Numbered from the stretch's first letter, positions 8,004 to 15,131 are shown. The stretch: DNA of 15,131 bases from Clostridiales bacterium (GCA_020860025.1 JAJBVC010000175.1:1-15131); one strand, 5' to 3'. The notes: a model not told the origin generated them from the letters alone. Numbers and translations are program-made.

Positions 8004-9803
8004 TTAATTTTTATCTGTAAAGAGTGCTTCAAGTTCCTCATTGGAAAGAAGTTCCCAATTCGTTTCGGTTACTTTTTTATCGGGAATATCATTCGGATTG
8101 ATGTCCCAAACAGAAACAGAAGCAATATCCTTTGTAACTTCACCGTGTTTGTATGCTTTTTCTTTTCCGTCTGTCGTAAATACTGCATTAGGGTGATTTA
8201 GAATGTCATATTTAAAATCCATAATCGGTCGCTCTCCACGGATAAACAGGATTGCATATTTATTATCAAGCATACGAACCTCGTCAGGTGTTAATAGCTC
8301 TCTGCCGCTAATCTGATAATTGGTCGAATAGTTACCGCTTCGTCCTGTACTTTTACCATAGGTGTTTGTGTCAATGGTTTCTTTGCCGAGCAGTTCGGAC
8401 ACATACTTGTGCGTTGACTGCTCGTTTCCGCCGAGATAGAGAAACTCATCACAGTTACCGACTATGCTCTCCCACTGCTTTTCAAACAATGCTTTTAACT
8501 GTGCCAAGTTCTGTAAGATGATACTTACAGATACTCCTCTGGAACGCATAACGGACAGGATTTTATCAAAATCATCGGGAAGCGAGACATTTGCAAATTC
8601 ATCCATCAGAAAATGTACAGGAACAGGCAAACAGCCTCTGTGAATATGGTCGGCTGAATAAAACAACTGCTGAAAAAGCTGTGTGTAAAGAATGGATACC
8701 AAGAAATTAAAACTCGAATCGTTATCGGGTATCAGGGCAAATAAAGCTACTTTCTTTTCACCGAGGGATTGTAAATCAAGTTCATCGGCGGAAGTTAAAG
8801 AAGCAAGGCTTTCAAGGTTGAATTTTTCAAGCCTTGACGCAAGGGTTATCTGAATAGATTTCAGAGTTTTTGCAGAACCCGAATGATAGGAATGATAATA
8901 TTTCAAAGCAATATGGTCGGGATTGTCTATCATCAAATCCGAAAACAGATTGTCAAGAGGAGAAGGACTCGGGTCTTCTTCGTCCTCAATCGCTCCAGCT
9001 CTGAGCATTTCCATAACCATTGCAAAGTTTTGTTCTTCCGACGGTGCTTCATAGTGCAGATAGAATATGAGTGCAAGAAGAAGCATTGAAGCTGCTGTAT
9101 CCCAAAACGGGTCGTTGCTTTGCGAGCCTTTAGGAGTGGTACTTTTAAAAAGATTGGTAACAAGCTTTTGTACATCATTGTCACTTTGCAAATATACAAA
9201 CGGATTGTAGCAATGGCTTTTGTTCATAGAGATAAGGTCAAGAACACGGATTTCATAACCATTCTTTTCAAGGAGCTTTCCTGTATCTCTTAAAATTTCA
9301 CCCTTGGGGTCAAGTATTACGAAAGAAGTATTGCATTGCATTAAATTCGGCTTGCAATAGAACCTCGTTTTACCCGCACCCGAACCTCCGCATACAAGAG
9401 TATTCAGATTTCGTCTGTGTTTTTTTGCATCTAATCCGATACGCACATTCTGCGTCATCAGTTTGTTTTCTGATGGTGGATTTTGACGATACTTTTTATC
9501 AACGGCTTTTGCATTGCCCCATTTTGCCGAACCGTGTTCTTCTCGTCTTCGATAATTTCTAAGTGTCGAGAAATATATCCCGATTCCCATTCCGTATATA
9601 AGAAGCGAAATGAGGACAGTTTTTAGGCTGTCCTCACATAATGTTACGGATAAAGGATTGTTTATGGCTGTAGCAAGATTAGCAAGTATCTCAGACAGTC
9701 TGCCGTTTAGATAGGGAGCAATAAGAAGTGCCAACCATACAACCGGAACAATACCGATGACGGATAAGATAACAGCAGATTGTCTGTCATTATCTCGCTT
9801 CAT
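8004..9803 (-). CDS. virD4: VirD4/TraG-family type IV coupling protein
   Basis: A 599-aa inner-membrane ATPase that links the relaxase-DNA complex to the secretion channel. Two N-terminal TM helices (about 10-30 and 62-80) precede the motor domain. Walker A is GGSGAGKT at 139-146. Walker B is HFLMDEFANV, with Asp401/Glu402. The EEHGSAKW segment before Walker A and DPKGE (165-169) are typical of VirD4/TraG proteins of Firmicutes elements. The C-terminal tail is acidic (EELLSNEELEALF-like) and could bind relaxase-side partners. ATG 9803 has AAAGGAAG seven bases ahead and overlaps the preceding small gene by 14 bases. The length is normal and the frame is intact. Confidence 0.96.
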   Translation of the reverse strand: MKRDNDRQSAVILSVIGIVPVVWLALLIAPYLNGRLSEILANLATAINNPLSVTLCEDSLKTVLISLLIYGMGIGIYFSTLRNYRRREEHGSAKWGNAKAVDKKYRQNPPSENKLMTQNVRIGLDAKKHRRNLNTLVCGGSGAGKTRFYCKPNLMQCNTSFVILDPKGEILRDTGKLLEKNGYEIRVLDLISMNKSHCYNPFVYLQSDNDVQKLVTNLFKSTTPKGSQSNDPFWDTAASMLLLALIFYLHYEAPSEEQNFAMVMEMLRAGAIEDEEDPSPSPLDNLFSDLMIDNPDHIALKYYHSYHSGSAKTLKSIQITLASRLEKFNLESLASLTSADELDLQSLGEKKVALFALIPDNDSSFNFLVSILYTQLFQQLFYSADHIHRGCLPVPVHFLMDEFANVSLPDDFDKILSVMRSRGVSVSIILQNLAQLKALFEKQWESIVGNCDEFLYLGGNEQSTHKYVSELLGKETIDTNTYGKSTGRSGNYSTNYQISGRELLTPDEVRMLDNKYAILFIRGERPIMDFKYDILNHPNAVFTTDGKEKAYKHGEVTKDIASVSVWDINPNDIPDKKVTETNWELLSNEELEALFTDKN

Positions 9804-9993
9804 CCGAGTGCTTCCTTTCGATTACTTTGAACTTTTTCAACGGAGCATTACCGACCTTGACAAGTAAATCATCAACTGCGTCGGCTGATTTGCCTTGCTC
9901 CGTCAACTTTGTTTTTTCATCATTAAGAGAGCGAATAACAACTCCGTGTTCATAGTCATCCAAAGCAATATGATAGAGCTTTTCTTTTTCCAT
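9790..9993 (-). CDS. Small 67-aa conserved-context hypothetical protein
   Basis: A 67-aa soluble, charged protein with no TM helix or cysteine motif. It has a likely helical middle (SLNDEKTKLTEQGKSADAVD) and a basic C-terminal part (LKKFKVIERKH). ATG 9993 is preceded by AAGGAGGT with 5-base spacing, a strong site. It lies 11 bases after the ArdC-like gene and overlaps virD4 by 14 bases, so co-translation with virD4 is likely. Small proteins of this size before virD4 occur in related elements, but I cannot name a family. It may be an accessory of the coupling protein or relaxosome (inference only). Confidence 0.7.
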   Translation of the reverse strand: MEKEKLYHIALDDYEHGVVIRSLNDEKTKLTEQGKSADAVDDLLVKVGNAPLKKFKVIERKHSDEAR

Positions 9994-10004
9994 AAGCGAC
10001 CTCC

Positions 10005-10889
10005 TTATCTTTCGTGAACCTTAGAGCGTTCCTGCTTTTTACGGTACAGCTCATCTGACATACGGCTGTGAATTTCAGCCATTGCATTGCGTGTCTTGTT
10101 AAGTTCTGCACGAATTTCTTTCGGCTCTTTTACCGATAAACTTTCGGGAATGCGGTCAATAGCAAAGTTCTGAGTATCTATGCCATACTTTTTGCAAAGC
10201 ATATATCCGATACATACTGCCTGAAATCCCATATCTCTGCGGCTGTAACTTTCACTGTTAACAGAAAGCTGTGCGTGACCGAGTTCCTGAGCAACACACT
10301 GAGCAACCGCTACACTGTCGCCTACATTTCGCTTTACATACAAGGTCTGCTTATCGTTGTTGTAGAAAGCAGCCATATTGGGATAAGGAAGTTCGTTCGT
10401 CGCTTCGACTTCAACAGGACACACATCAAGCATTGCGGTGATAAGTGCTTTAGGATCACGGTTTACCGATACAGACGGTGCTTTTTTGCCGTTAGTCTGC
10501 GATATGTCAAATACCTTTTTCACATTGTATGAGATTGCCGGTGTACCATTGTTTCTTGTATATTCCACAGGTTCTAAGATAGAAATGCTCTTGGCACCTT
10601 TTACAATCTTTACATTGTCTTTGCCCCAATCGCTGAATCCTTTTAACTGCGTTGCCTGCGGAAGTTGGTTGTATATAAGCAAAGCATTGGCTGCCGAGTA
10701 TCTGTCCATTCGGCTTTGAGTATCAAGAAACGCTTTGAACTTTTCAGGGTCACTGACAACATCAACGGCTGTATCGTCAATCATCTGATATACTCTTTCT
10801 TTTTCAACTCGTTTCTTTTCGGCATATTCCTCTTTGGAAAGTTTAGGCTGATTACCTCCGACTCTTGAGGGTGTAAAACTGTTAGTCAT
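10005..10889 (-). CDS. ArdC/LtrC-like ssDNA-binding protein with degenerate metalloprotease motif
   Basis: A 294-aa cytoplasmic protein. Residues about 30-130 match the ArdC N-terminal fold: RYSAANALLIYNQ, then LKGFSDWG and GAKSISILEPVEY. A second domain (about 150-250) resembles the zinc peptidase-like part of ArdC/LtrC proteins. The expected HExxH reads QELGH at 201-205, so the first metal-binding His is Gln. ArdC-type proteins bind single-stranded DNA and can protect incoming plasmid DNA from restriction; LtrC-like members are common in Tn1549-type elements. With the motif changed, peptidase activity is doubtful and ssDNA binding is the more likely role. ATG 10889 has GAGAGGT eight bases ahead. 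It lies 6 bases after the DUF3801 gene. Confidence 0.8.
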   Translation of the reverse strand: MTNSFTPSRVGGNQPKLSKEEYAEKKRVEKERVYQMIDDTAVDVVSDPEKFKAFLDTQSRMDRYSAANALLIYNQLPQATQLKGFSDWGKDNVKIVKGAKSISILEPVEYTRNNGTPAISYNVKKVFDISQTNGKKAPSVSVNRDPKALITAMLDVCPVEVEATNELPYPNMAAFYNNDKQTLYVKRNVGDSVAVAQCVAQELGHAQLSVNSESYSRRDMGFQAVCIGYMLCKKYGIDTQNFAIDRIPESLSVKEPKEIRAELNKTRNAMAEIHSRMSDELYRKKQERSKVHER

Positions 10890-10895
10890 AGTAGA

Positions 10896-11684
10896 TTACC
10901 TCTCTTTTCTTTTAGATTTTCTTTTTTGCTTTTTGTGAACGGTTTGATTGTTCTTTTGCTGTGGCTTTGGTTTGATTTCGCCACGATCCGGATTTGTTTG
11001 CTCTGCTTCCTTTTGCTGTTTTGCCTGTGCTTTGTAACGGTCAAGTTTTTCTTTAACCGACGGCTTTTCGGCAGACTTGGCAATACCCTTATCAGATTGC
11101 ATACCTACCGGCTCTGAGTTTTGCCTTGACGGAGGGTTTTTGTCCGTTTTGGCTGTTGAGGGGTTTGAATTTTCCTCCTTTTGCATTGGTTTTCTTACAG
11201 CTTCTTCCGTAATGATTTCGTTTTTGGATTTTGTCGGCTTTTCCGTTTCAATGGCTTCACGGGCATTTTTTGCCTTTTGTGCTTCACTGACAATGGAAAC
11301 CTTGTCAACTTTGCCGAGTTCAAATCTCTCAACGATACGCTGAATTTTGGAAGCGTCCTCTGCTCGTGCGATAATATCGACAGGCACATTCTCACCCTTT
11401 GTATTCTTATCTCTGAGCACGCAGTAGAGAACGCCGTATCGTTTTGCCTGCTCTGTAAATTTCTTTAAGTCCTTATTCGGAATTGAGAAAACTTTAAGCT
11501 CTTTGCCGGACTTAATCATATTGGTAAGTCTCGCTTTGCCTTTGGTTTTTTGTTCCTGCTTTAATACCGATACGAGAAGCAGTGCAATATTCTTTGCAGC
11601 CGAACCGCTTAATTTTGCGGCGACTTCAAATCCTTCAAGGGAGAGCCTGACAATTTGCTCAGCTGCGTCACCACCGTTGTTCAT
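10896..11684 (-). CDS. DUF3801 / PcfB-like relaxosome accessory protein
   Basis: A 262-aa protein starting MNNGGDAAEQIVRLSLEGFE. Residues 1-130 form the conserved DUF3801/PcfB-like region (FEVAAKLSGSAAKN, then KELKVFSIP and KRYGVLYCVLRDK). Residues 131-262 are a long Lys/Glu/Gln/Pro-rich, probably disordered tail ending in a very basic KKQKRKSKRKER. PcfB of plasmid pCF10 works with the relaxase and coupling protein; a like role is inferred here, and the basic tail could touch DNA. A longer start at 11738 exists, but ATG 11684 begins the conserved block and has AAAGGAG ten bases ahead. It overlaps the relaxase end by 17 bases, consistent with coupled translation. Confidence 0.85.
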   Translation of the reverse strand: MNNGGDAAEQIVRLSLEGFEVAAKLSGSAAKNIALLLVSVLKQEQKTKGKARLTNMIKSGKELKVFSIPNKDLKKFTEQAKRYGVLYCVLRDKNTKGENVPVDIIARAEDASKIQRIVERFELGKVDKVSIVSEAQKAKNAREAIETEKPTKSKNEIITEEAVRKPMQKEENSNPSTAKTDKNPPSRQNSEPVGMQSDKGIAKSAEKPSVKEKLDRYKAQAKQQKEAEQTNPDRGEIKPKPQQKNNQTVHKKQKRKSKRKER

Positions 11685-13053
11685 TGCGTGATTTCTCCTT
11701 TCTTTGCAATTTTTCTTCCTCTGCGTGTATCTGCTCAATGTTTTTAGTCATTACCTTAGACCTTTCTGCAATACTGTCACAGAGTTTGACTTCCTTTCTA
11801 AGAGTCTTTAACTTTTTATTGATAGAAGCGATTTCGTCTTTTGCTTTAGACAGTTCTTCATCTGTAATATTTGTTCTTGTCCTCTTTCGGAGAAGTGTTC
11901 TGTCGGCAGCAAGAGTTTTCATCTGCTCCATCGCAGAAGCTTTATATGAAAAAAGCTGCTCGTCAGTAGAAATGTTCTCTCGTCCGAGCAGCCTTACTTC
12001 ATCAGTAATCTTGTCAAGCTTCATTAAATCTTCTTTCAAAAGATAATGAAGCCTTGCGTTATTTTGTTTTTTATATTTAGACAAATAACCAAGCCTGTAA
12101 CAATAATAAAGATAGAGGCCGTAAAGACCGCCTTTCTTTTGCAGCTTTTGTCCTCGTGTCTGCATACTGTATTGGCGAGGTTTATATTCCTGTTTTTGAA
12201 ACGGCTCTAAGCTGTCCCATCGTTCTCGGTTATCTTTGATACGCTTGATAATTCTTTCATTTGTATAATCTTCGCCGAGATTTTTAAGTCTGATAGGTTT
12301 GTTATATCCTTTCGGTGTAACAGTCCAATATTTTCTTTGAGGACTTAGATTATATGAATAACCCATTTCCTTTAGAGCATATTGAAACTCACTTAGTGTT
12401 TTACTATGGTCGATAGCATAATCAATCGCTTCCTTTGCAACAGAATATCTTGTAGGAATTCCTGCTTTTTCTTTCATTGTCAGGTACTCTGATTGCTTAC
12501 TGCGGTTTGGCGTCGGGTTGTAGTAAAGACCGTATTTCTCACAAATTCTGTCTGCTGTCTTTCTGAATTTAAACCACGCTTTTTCATCGCCCCATAAATG
12601 TTTTCCGTCAACAAAAGAAATAGAATTAATTACAAAATGACAATGCAGGTGCTTTGTATTCAAGTGCGTTGTTACCACCACCTGAAATCGTTTGCCCCAA
12701 ACTTCATTAGCAAATTCCATTCCGATATGCTGTGCCATTTCTGGAGATATATCTGTTTCCTTGAAGCTTATATATCCGTGATAGGCTTGTATGCCGTCTT
12801 CCTTTTGAAAATGTTCCTTTACGGTTATGAACTGTTCACGAGCAATAAAGGGCGAGCAGTTAATACCGTCAACATAAAATTCCTTTTCTGTTTTTTCTTC
12901 GTCCTTTGCGTAAGATAAAACATCTGCAAGAGCTTGATATTGCGTTTCGGTATATTGCCTTTTGATATTTGCATTTGTCTTTTCCGGATTGGTTGCATAA
13001 TCAATAACCTGACCGAGCCTTTGCGTTACCGACCATAGTTTTGTTACTGCCAT
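11668..13053 (-). CDS. MOBP-type relaxase (MobA/VirD2 family)
   Basis: A 461-aa relaxase that nicks oriT and stays joined to the 5' end. The likely catalytic Tyr is Tyr19 in VIDYATNPEKT. The metal-binding histidine block is THLNTKHLHCHFVIN (129-143), with His130, His135, His137 and His139 and closing Asn143. The C-terminal part, from about 330, is basic and coiled-coil-like (DEELSKAKDEIASINKK). The IDYATNPEKT opening is the form seen in Tn1549/CTn-type elements. ATG 13053 overlaps the mobC end by 10 bases; the end overlaps the DUF3801 gene by 17. The oriT candidate lies upstream of mobC. Length and motifs are complete, so it is likely active. Confidence 0.95.
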   Translation of the reverse strand: MAVTKLWSVTQRLGQVIDYATNPEKTNANIKRQYTETQYQALADVLSYAKDEEKTEKEFYVDGINCSPFIAREQFITVKEHFQKEDGIQAYHGYISFKETDISPEMAQHIGMEFANEVWGKRFQVVVTTHLNTKHLHCHFVINSISFVDGKHLWGDEKAWFKFRKTADRICEKYGLYYNPTPNRSKQSEYLTMKEKAGIPTRYSVAKEAIDYAIDHSKTLSEFQYALKEMGYSYNLSPQRKYWTVTPKGYNKPIRLKNLGEDYTNERIIKRIKDNRERWDSLEPFQKQEYKPRQYSMQTRGQKLQKKGGLYGLYLYYCYRLGYLSKYKKQNNARLHYLLKEDLMKLDKITDEVRLLGRENISTDEQLFSYKASAMEQMKTLAADRTLLRKRTRTNITDEELSKAKDEIASINKKLKTLRKEVKLCDSIAERSKVMTKNIEQIHAEEEKLQRKEKSRNEQRW

Positions 13054-13385
13054 TTCAGTTCACTCTTGTCGGGACGAAGATAACGCTTTTCAATTTCAAG
13101 CTGAAACTTATTCCATTTCTTTGCTTCTGATTGCAACATCGGTGCGTCAATAAAACCAAGAGAGTTTGCTTTGGCGGAAAGCTGATTTATATTGTTGCCG
13201 ATTGCCGACAATTCTCTCATAACATCATAGAAACGCTCATCGGGTTTTGCTTTTGGCTCATATCCTTTTACAAGCAACCGAATAAGTGCCGCTTCGGAAA
13301 GGCAAGCCGCCTTTGCTTTCTTTTGAAGTTCCTGTGCTTCCGCTCGGTTAAACCGAAGTATCTTTTGAATGTTTCTCTTTCTCAT
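13044..13385 (-). CDS. mobC: MobC-family relaxosome protein
   Basis: A 113-aa protein. The N-terminus (MRKRNIQKILRFNRAEAQE) looks like a ribbon-helix-helix DNA-binding arm. ELSAIGNNINQLSAKAN at about 58-74 is the MobC signature. MobC binds oriT and helps the relaxase to open and nick DNA. Start choice: TTG 13433 and ATG 13391 lie in the same frame, but AAAGGAGG ends right at ATG 13391. ATG 13385 has proper 6-base spacing and gives a protein beginning at the conserved basic arm. The 5' end overlaps the one-TM small gene (13348-13503) by 38 bases; the 3' end overlaps the relaxase by 10. Confidence 0.9.
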   Translation of the reverse strand: MRKRNIQKILRFNRAEAQELQKKAKAACLSEAALIRLLVKGYEPKAKPDERFYDVMRELSAIGNNINQLSAKANSLGFIDAPMLQSEAKKWNKFQLEIEKRYLRPDKSELKWQ

Positions 13386-13503
13386 TATCATCCTCCTTTC
13401 TCGGCGGCGGATTGATACGGTTAATCTGTACAAGGCACATCATTACAATGCCGGCAAAGCCGCCTATTACAAGACCGATAATTAAACTTATTATTCCTGA
13501 TAT
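13348..13503 (-). CDS. Small single-TM protein (DUF3789-like) with apparent AUA start
   Basis: A 51-codon frame between the oriT candidate and mobC. It encodes a short N-terminus, one hydrophobic helix (SLIIGLVIGGFAGIVMMC, residues 6-23), then a polar tail (INPPPRKEDDNEKEKH). This is the plan of DUF3789 proteins, small TM proteins near mobC in related elements. AAAGGAG at 13513-13519 (minus strand) is a strong ribosome site with 9-base spacing, but the codon in place is ATA (13501-13503), not ATG. There is no ATG, GTG or TTG before the helix in this frame; the first ATG lies inside the helix. It is either a rare AUA start, or a start lost by mutation. The frame overlaps mobC by 38 bases. Confidence 0.5.
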   Translation of the reverse strand: MSGIISLIIGLVIGGFAGIVMMCLVQINRINPPPRKEDDNEKEKHSKDTSV

Positions 13504-13530
13504 AAATTAAAACTCCTTTCTCACGGGGTA

Positions 13531-13630
13531 TTAGGGCAACACCCTAACGAGCCTTTTACCGTTTGGAAGCAAAGTGCTATCCAAACGGTCTGCTCGCTAA
13601 GATTAAACAACAACTTCGTGTTGCCCTTAA
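13531..13630. other. Candidate origin of transfer (oriT): nested inverted repeats upstream of mobC/relaxase
   Basis: Non-coding stretch with strong nested symmetry. A central hairpin pairs ACCGTTTGGA (13558-13567) with TCCAAACGGT (13580-13589), and the loop can pair AGCA with TGCT. Around it lie CGAGC (13548-13552) and GCTCG (13592-13596). The outer arms are AGGGCAACAC (13533-13542) and GTGTTGCCCT (13618-13627), 10 bp perfect. A small local hairpin TTAGGG/CCCTAA sits at 13531-13547. MOBP oriT sites usually lie just upstream of mobC/relaxase and contain such repeats next to nic. I do not recognise the nic site itself. The same structure could instead act in the mRNA leader of mobC. Confidence 0.6.
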
Positions 13631-13638
13631 ATTAGATG

Positions 13639-14070
13639 TTATCTTTCAAAATTTTTTGATTTAGGCTTAAAAGATTCAGCAGCAATATTGCCGTTAAAAT
13701 CCTTAAAAAATCGTTCGGGATATTTGAATTTTTCCATATATTTCTTTTCCAAATCTTTCGGCAAGCTCTGAAAACTTTCGCTTTCGGGCGGAGCATAACA
13801 TATGAAAAACTTCCCAGCAACAATATCAATCATCTCTTTTTTACTGTCTTTATCTGAATAAATTGCACGGTTTAGCGGAAGTCCCGACATTTTGCCCTCT
13901 TCATTACAAACGATTGCAATATTGTCATCAAACGGCATATATTCTTCAATATACCCGCCGACAAGTTCTTGCATTGCTTCAAGGTTGTCTTCAATTTCAA
14001 TTACTTTTGGATATTTATTCGGCTCAACAAATATGACCGAAATCATATTTTCCTGTTCCGGTTTTTTCAT
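13639..14070 (-). CDS. DUF3846 protein, element-associated, function unknown
   Basis: A 143-aa soluble protein. The core (VGGYIEEYMPFDDNIAIVCN followed by GLPLNRAIY and VAGKFFICY) is that of DUF3846 proteins, found widely in ICEs and phages of Clostridia, often near antirestriction or TOPRIM genes. No catalytic residues are evident. ATG 14070 shares an ATGA overlap with the stop of the TOPRIM gene, with AAAGGAA about nine bases ahead, so translation is probably coupled. The oriT candidate follows its stop. The role is unknown; context suggests handling of element DNA or of host defence, but the sequence does not show this. Confidence 0.82.
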   Translation of the reverse strand: MKKPEQENMISVIFVEPNKYPKVIEIEDNLEAMQELVGGYIEEYMPFDDNIAIVCNEEGKMSGLPLNRAIYSDKDSKKEMIDIVAGKFFICYAPPESESFQSLPKDLEKKYMEKFKYPERFFKDFNGNIAAESFKPKSKNFER

Positions 14071-15038
14071 CTTTCACCGTTCCTTTCGTGATTTTTATGA
14101 GGTCCAATTCCCATTTTGATACAAAGAAAGTCATTGAAATCCTTACCTGCTTTAGGAGGATCGTCAATGACTTCATACTTTTTCGGCAGTATTGTTTTCA
14201 AAGCAAGAGCCGCTCTGCGGCCTGCGTAATCATTATCAAAATGGAGATAAATTCGTTTGACTTTTTTGTTCGTACTAAGGTACTTATCAAGTGCAATCGG
14301 TACTTTGCTTTTTTCAATTTCCTTTGCAGGAGAATATACACCCGACAATGACAAAAGATTAAGTTCTTGCCAATTTTCACCGTTTATCTTTGCAAGAGTG
14401 GCATAAGATAGCAGGTCAATCGCACATTCAAATAGGTGAACTTCTTGTGTATTTTCTCCCGTTATTCTAAAAGAACAGTCCTTTTTACTTCCTGTACAAT
14501 CACCCATAATTTTCATATCGTTTGTTGAACGGAACGCCGCATACTTAGGCTTTTTCTTTTCGTCATAGCCTACAAAAACCGCATTATGATAAGGCAGGCT
14601 TTCATAAATCAAATTGTTGTCAAGACAATATTTAATTATCTCAAAATCAATTCCACGATTAAAAAGATATGCAAAAAGGACATTGGATGTTTTATTTTTA
14701 TCGGGTAAAATTAACGAAGACTCTTTTTCTTTTTTGGATTTTTGAATTTGTTTTGGTTTGGTAATTGCTGAGCAACCAATTATCTTTTGAGCCGCATCAA
14801 TGAAGGAGTAACCTTTGACCTTGATAAGATAATCAAGTGCCGATTTACCTCCGATACCTCTGCTCCACCACATCCATTTGCCGTTTGAAATTTTCAAGCT
14901 GTCGTGAGTTTTTGTTGTGTATGTGTTACCTGAAAACTTAACAAGCTCATCAGGTTCATAATTTTTAAGGTATGTCAGCAAGTCAATTTCCTTTGCTTTG
15001 ATGATTAACTCTGGTGATATATATGGTATTGTAACCAC
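14067..15038 (-). CDS. TOPRIM primase-like protein (DUF3991 + Toprim)
   Basis: A 323-aa protein. The N-terminal part (about 1-90; SLKISNGKWMWWSRGIGG, then SALDYLI) is the DUF3991-type, DnaG zinc-domain-like region, but without the usual Cys/His metal ligands. The C-terminal TOPRIM domain (about 198-310) has the acidic residues expected: Glu204 in HLFECAIDLL, and Asp268 and Asp270 in YLHFDNDYAGRRAA. It probably makes or processes primers on the transferred strand, or replicates the element (family inference). Start: GTG 15038 is listed, but the ribosome site AAAGGCGGTG overlaps it. With normal spacing the site points at an in-frame ATA three codons later, so the true start is uncertain. The end overlaps the DUF3846 gene by 4 bases. 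Confidence 0.85.
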   Translation of the reverse strand: MVTIPYISPELIIKAKEIDLLTYLKNYEPDELVKFSGNTYTTKTHDSLKISNGKWMWWSRGIGGKSALDYLIKVKGYSFIDAAQKIIGCSAITKPKQIQKSKKEKESSLILPDKNKTSNVLFAYLFNRGIDFEIIKYCLDNNLIYESLPYHNAVFVGYDEKKKPKYAAFRSTNDMKIMGDCTGSKKDCSFRITGENTQEVHLFECAIDLLSYATLAKINGENWQELNLLSLSGVYSPAKEIEKSKVPIALDKYLSTNKKVKRIYLHFDNDYAGRRAALALKTILPKKYEVIDDPPKAGKDFNDFLCIKMGIGPHKNHERNGER

Positions 15039-15089
15039 CGCCTTTCTTTTTATCTTTCATATGATTTTTTGTTTTGTTTTTAATAAAAT

Positions 15090-15124
15090 AGCCGACTGAT
15101 TTTCAAACTGAAAACCAATCGGCT
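15090..15124 (-). terminator. Hairpin terminator or leader hairpin upstream of the TOPRIM gene
   Basis: A 16-bp stem with a 3-base loop: arms 15090-15105 and 15109-15124. Read on the plus strand it has two A/C mismatches; read as minus-strand RNA both become G-U pairs, so the stem is complete only on that strand. It is followed on the minus strand by ATTTTATT. It therefore probably ends a minus-strand gene lying right of the window, or acts as an attenuator ahead of the transfer operon. I see no clear -35/-10 promoter between it and the TOPRIM gene. Confidence 0.65.
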
Positions 15125-15131
15125 TATATAT

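Noticed and set aside
13386..13433. Longer mobC start (TTG 13433 or ATG 13391)
   Set aside because: The ribosome site AAAGGAGG lies inside or touches these starts; ATG 13385 has the right spacing.
14983..15060. Short frame starting ATG 15060 that overlaps the TOPRIM start (25 codons, Lys/Gly-rich)
   Set aside because: No ribosome binding site upstream of this ATG; the nearby AAAGG lies inside it and serves the TOPRIM frame.
15..15131. Many open frames of 60-207 codons opposite or inside the transfer genes, such as 5592-6215, 4956-5489 and 4227-4592 on the plus strand
   Set aside because: They lie fully antisense to or within genes with clear family motifs, lack good ribosome sites and have no recognisable domains.
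1..15131. ATATAT at both window ends as att or target-site repeats
   Set aside because: Low-complexity AT sequence at arbitrary window edges, with no integrase nearby.

Overview
The window looks like about 14 kb of an integrative conjugative element (ICE) of the Tn1549/CTn type from a low-GC Clostridia bacterium. A Ruminococcus-like gut organism is likely, judging from AT-rich DNA, strong AAAGGAGG-type ribosome binding sites, overlapping genes and the protein families present. No integrase, excisionase, resistance gene or rRNA/tRNA gene lies inside the window, so neither end of the element is seen.

Layout. Positions 1-1362 hold two plus-strand genes: a membrane-anchored anti-sigma-like protein and a small secreted protein. 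A strong hairpin at 1400-1435 separates them from everything to the right. From 15038 down to 1441 all genes are on the minus strand, tightly packed, and read like one transfer operon. In transcription order they are: a TOPRIM primase-like protein (DUF3991), a DUF3846 protein, a structured non-coding stretch that is the best oriT candidate, a 51-codon one-TM protein, MobC, a MOBP-type relaxase, a DUF3801/PcfB-like protein, an ArdC/LtrC-like ssDNA-binding protein, a small hypothetical, the VirD4 coupling ATPase, a Maff2/VirB2-like pilin candidate, a VirB6/TrbL membrane protein, a 45-aa Cys-rich protein, PrgI/VirB3, VirB4, a class B sortase and a CD1108-family NlpC/P60 cell-wall hydrolase.

How it works together (inference from known families). 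MobC and the relaxase would nick and load DNA at oriT, helped by the PcfB-like protein. VirD4 would bring the nucleoprotein to a channel built from VirB4, the PrgI/VirB3-like protein, the TrbL/VirB6-like protein and the small pilin-like protein. The NlpC/P60 enzyme would open peptidoglycan, and the sortase may anchor a surface protein encoded elsewhere. The TOPRIM and ArdC-like proteins would act on the transferred single strand.

Most unusual points: a nested inverted-repeat structure of about 95 bases before mobC; two genes whose ribosome binding sites point at an AUA codon instead of AUG; a short Cys-rich gene hidden between TrbL and PrgI; and an ArdC-like protein whose metalloprotease motif has lost its first histidine. 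The core is a recognisable conjugation system, not a new kind of system.
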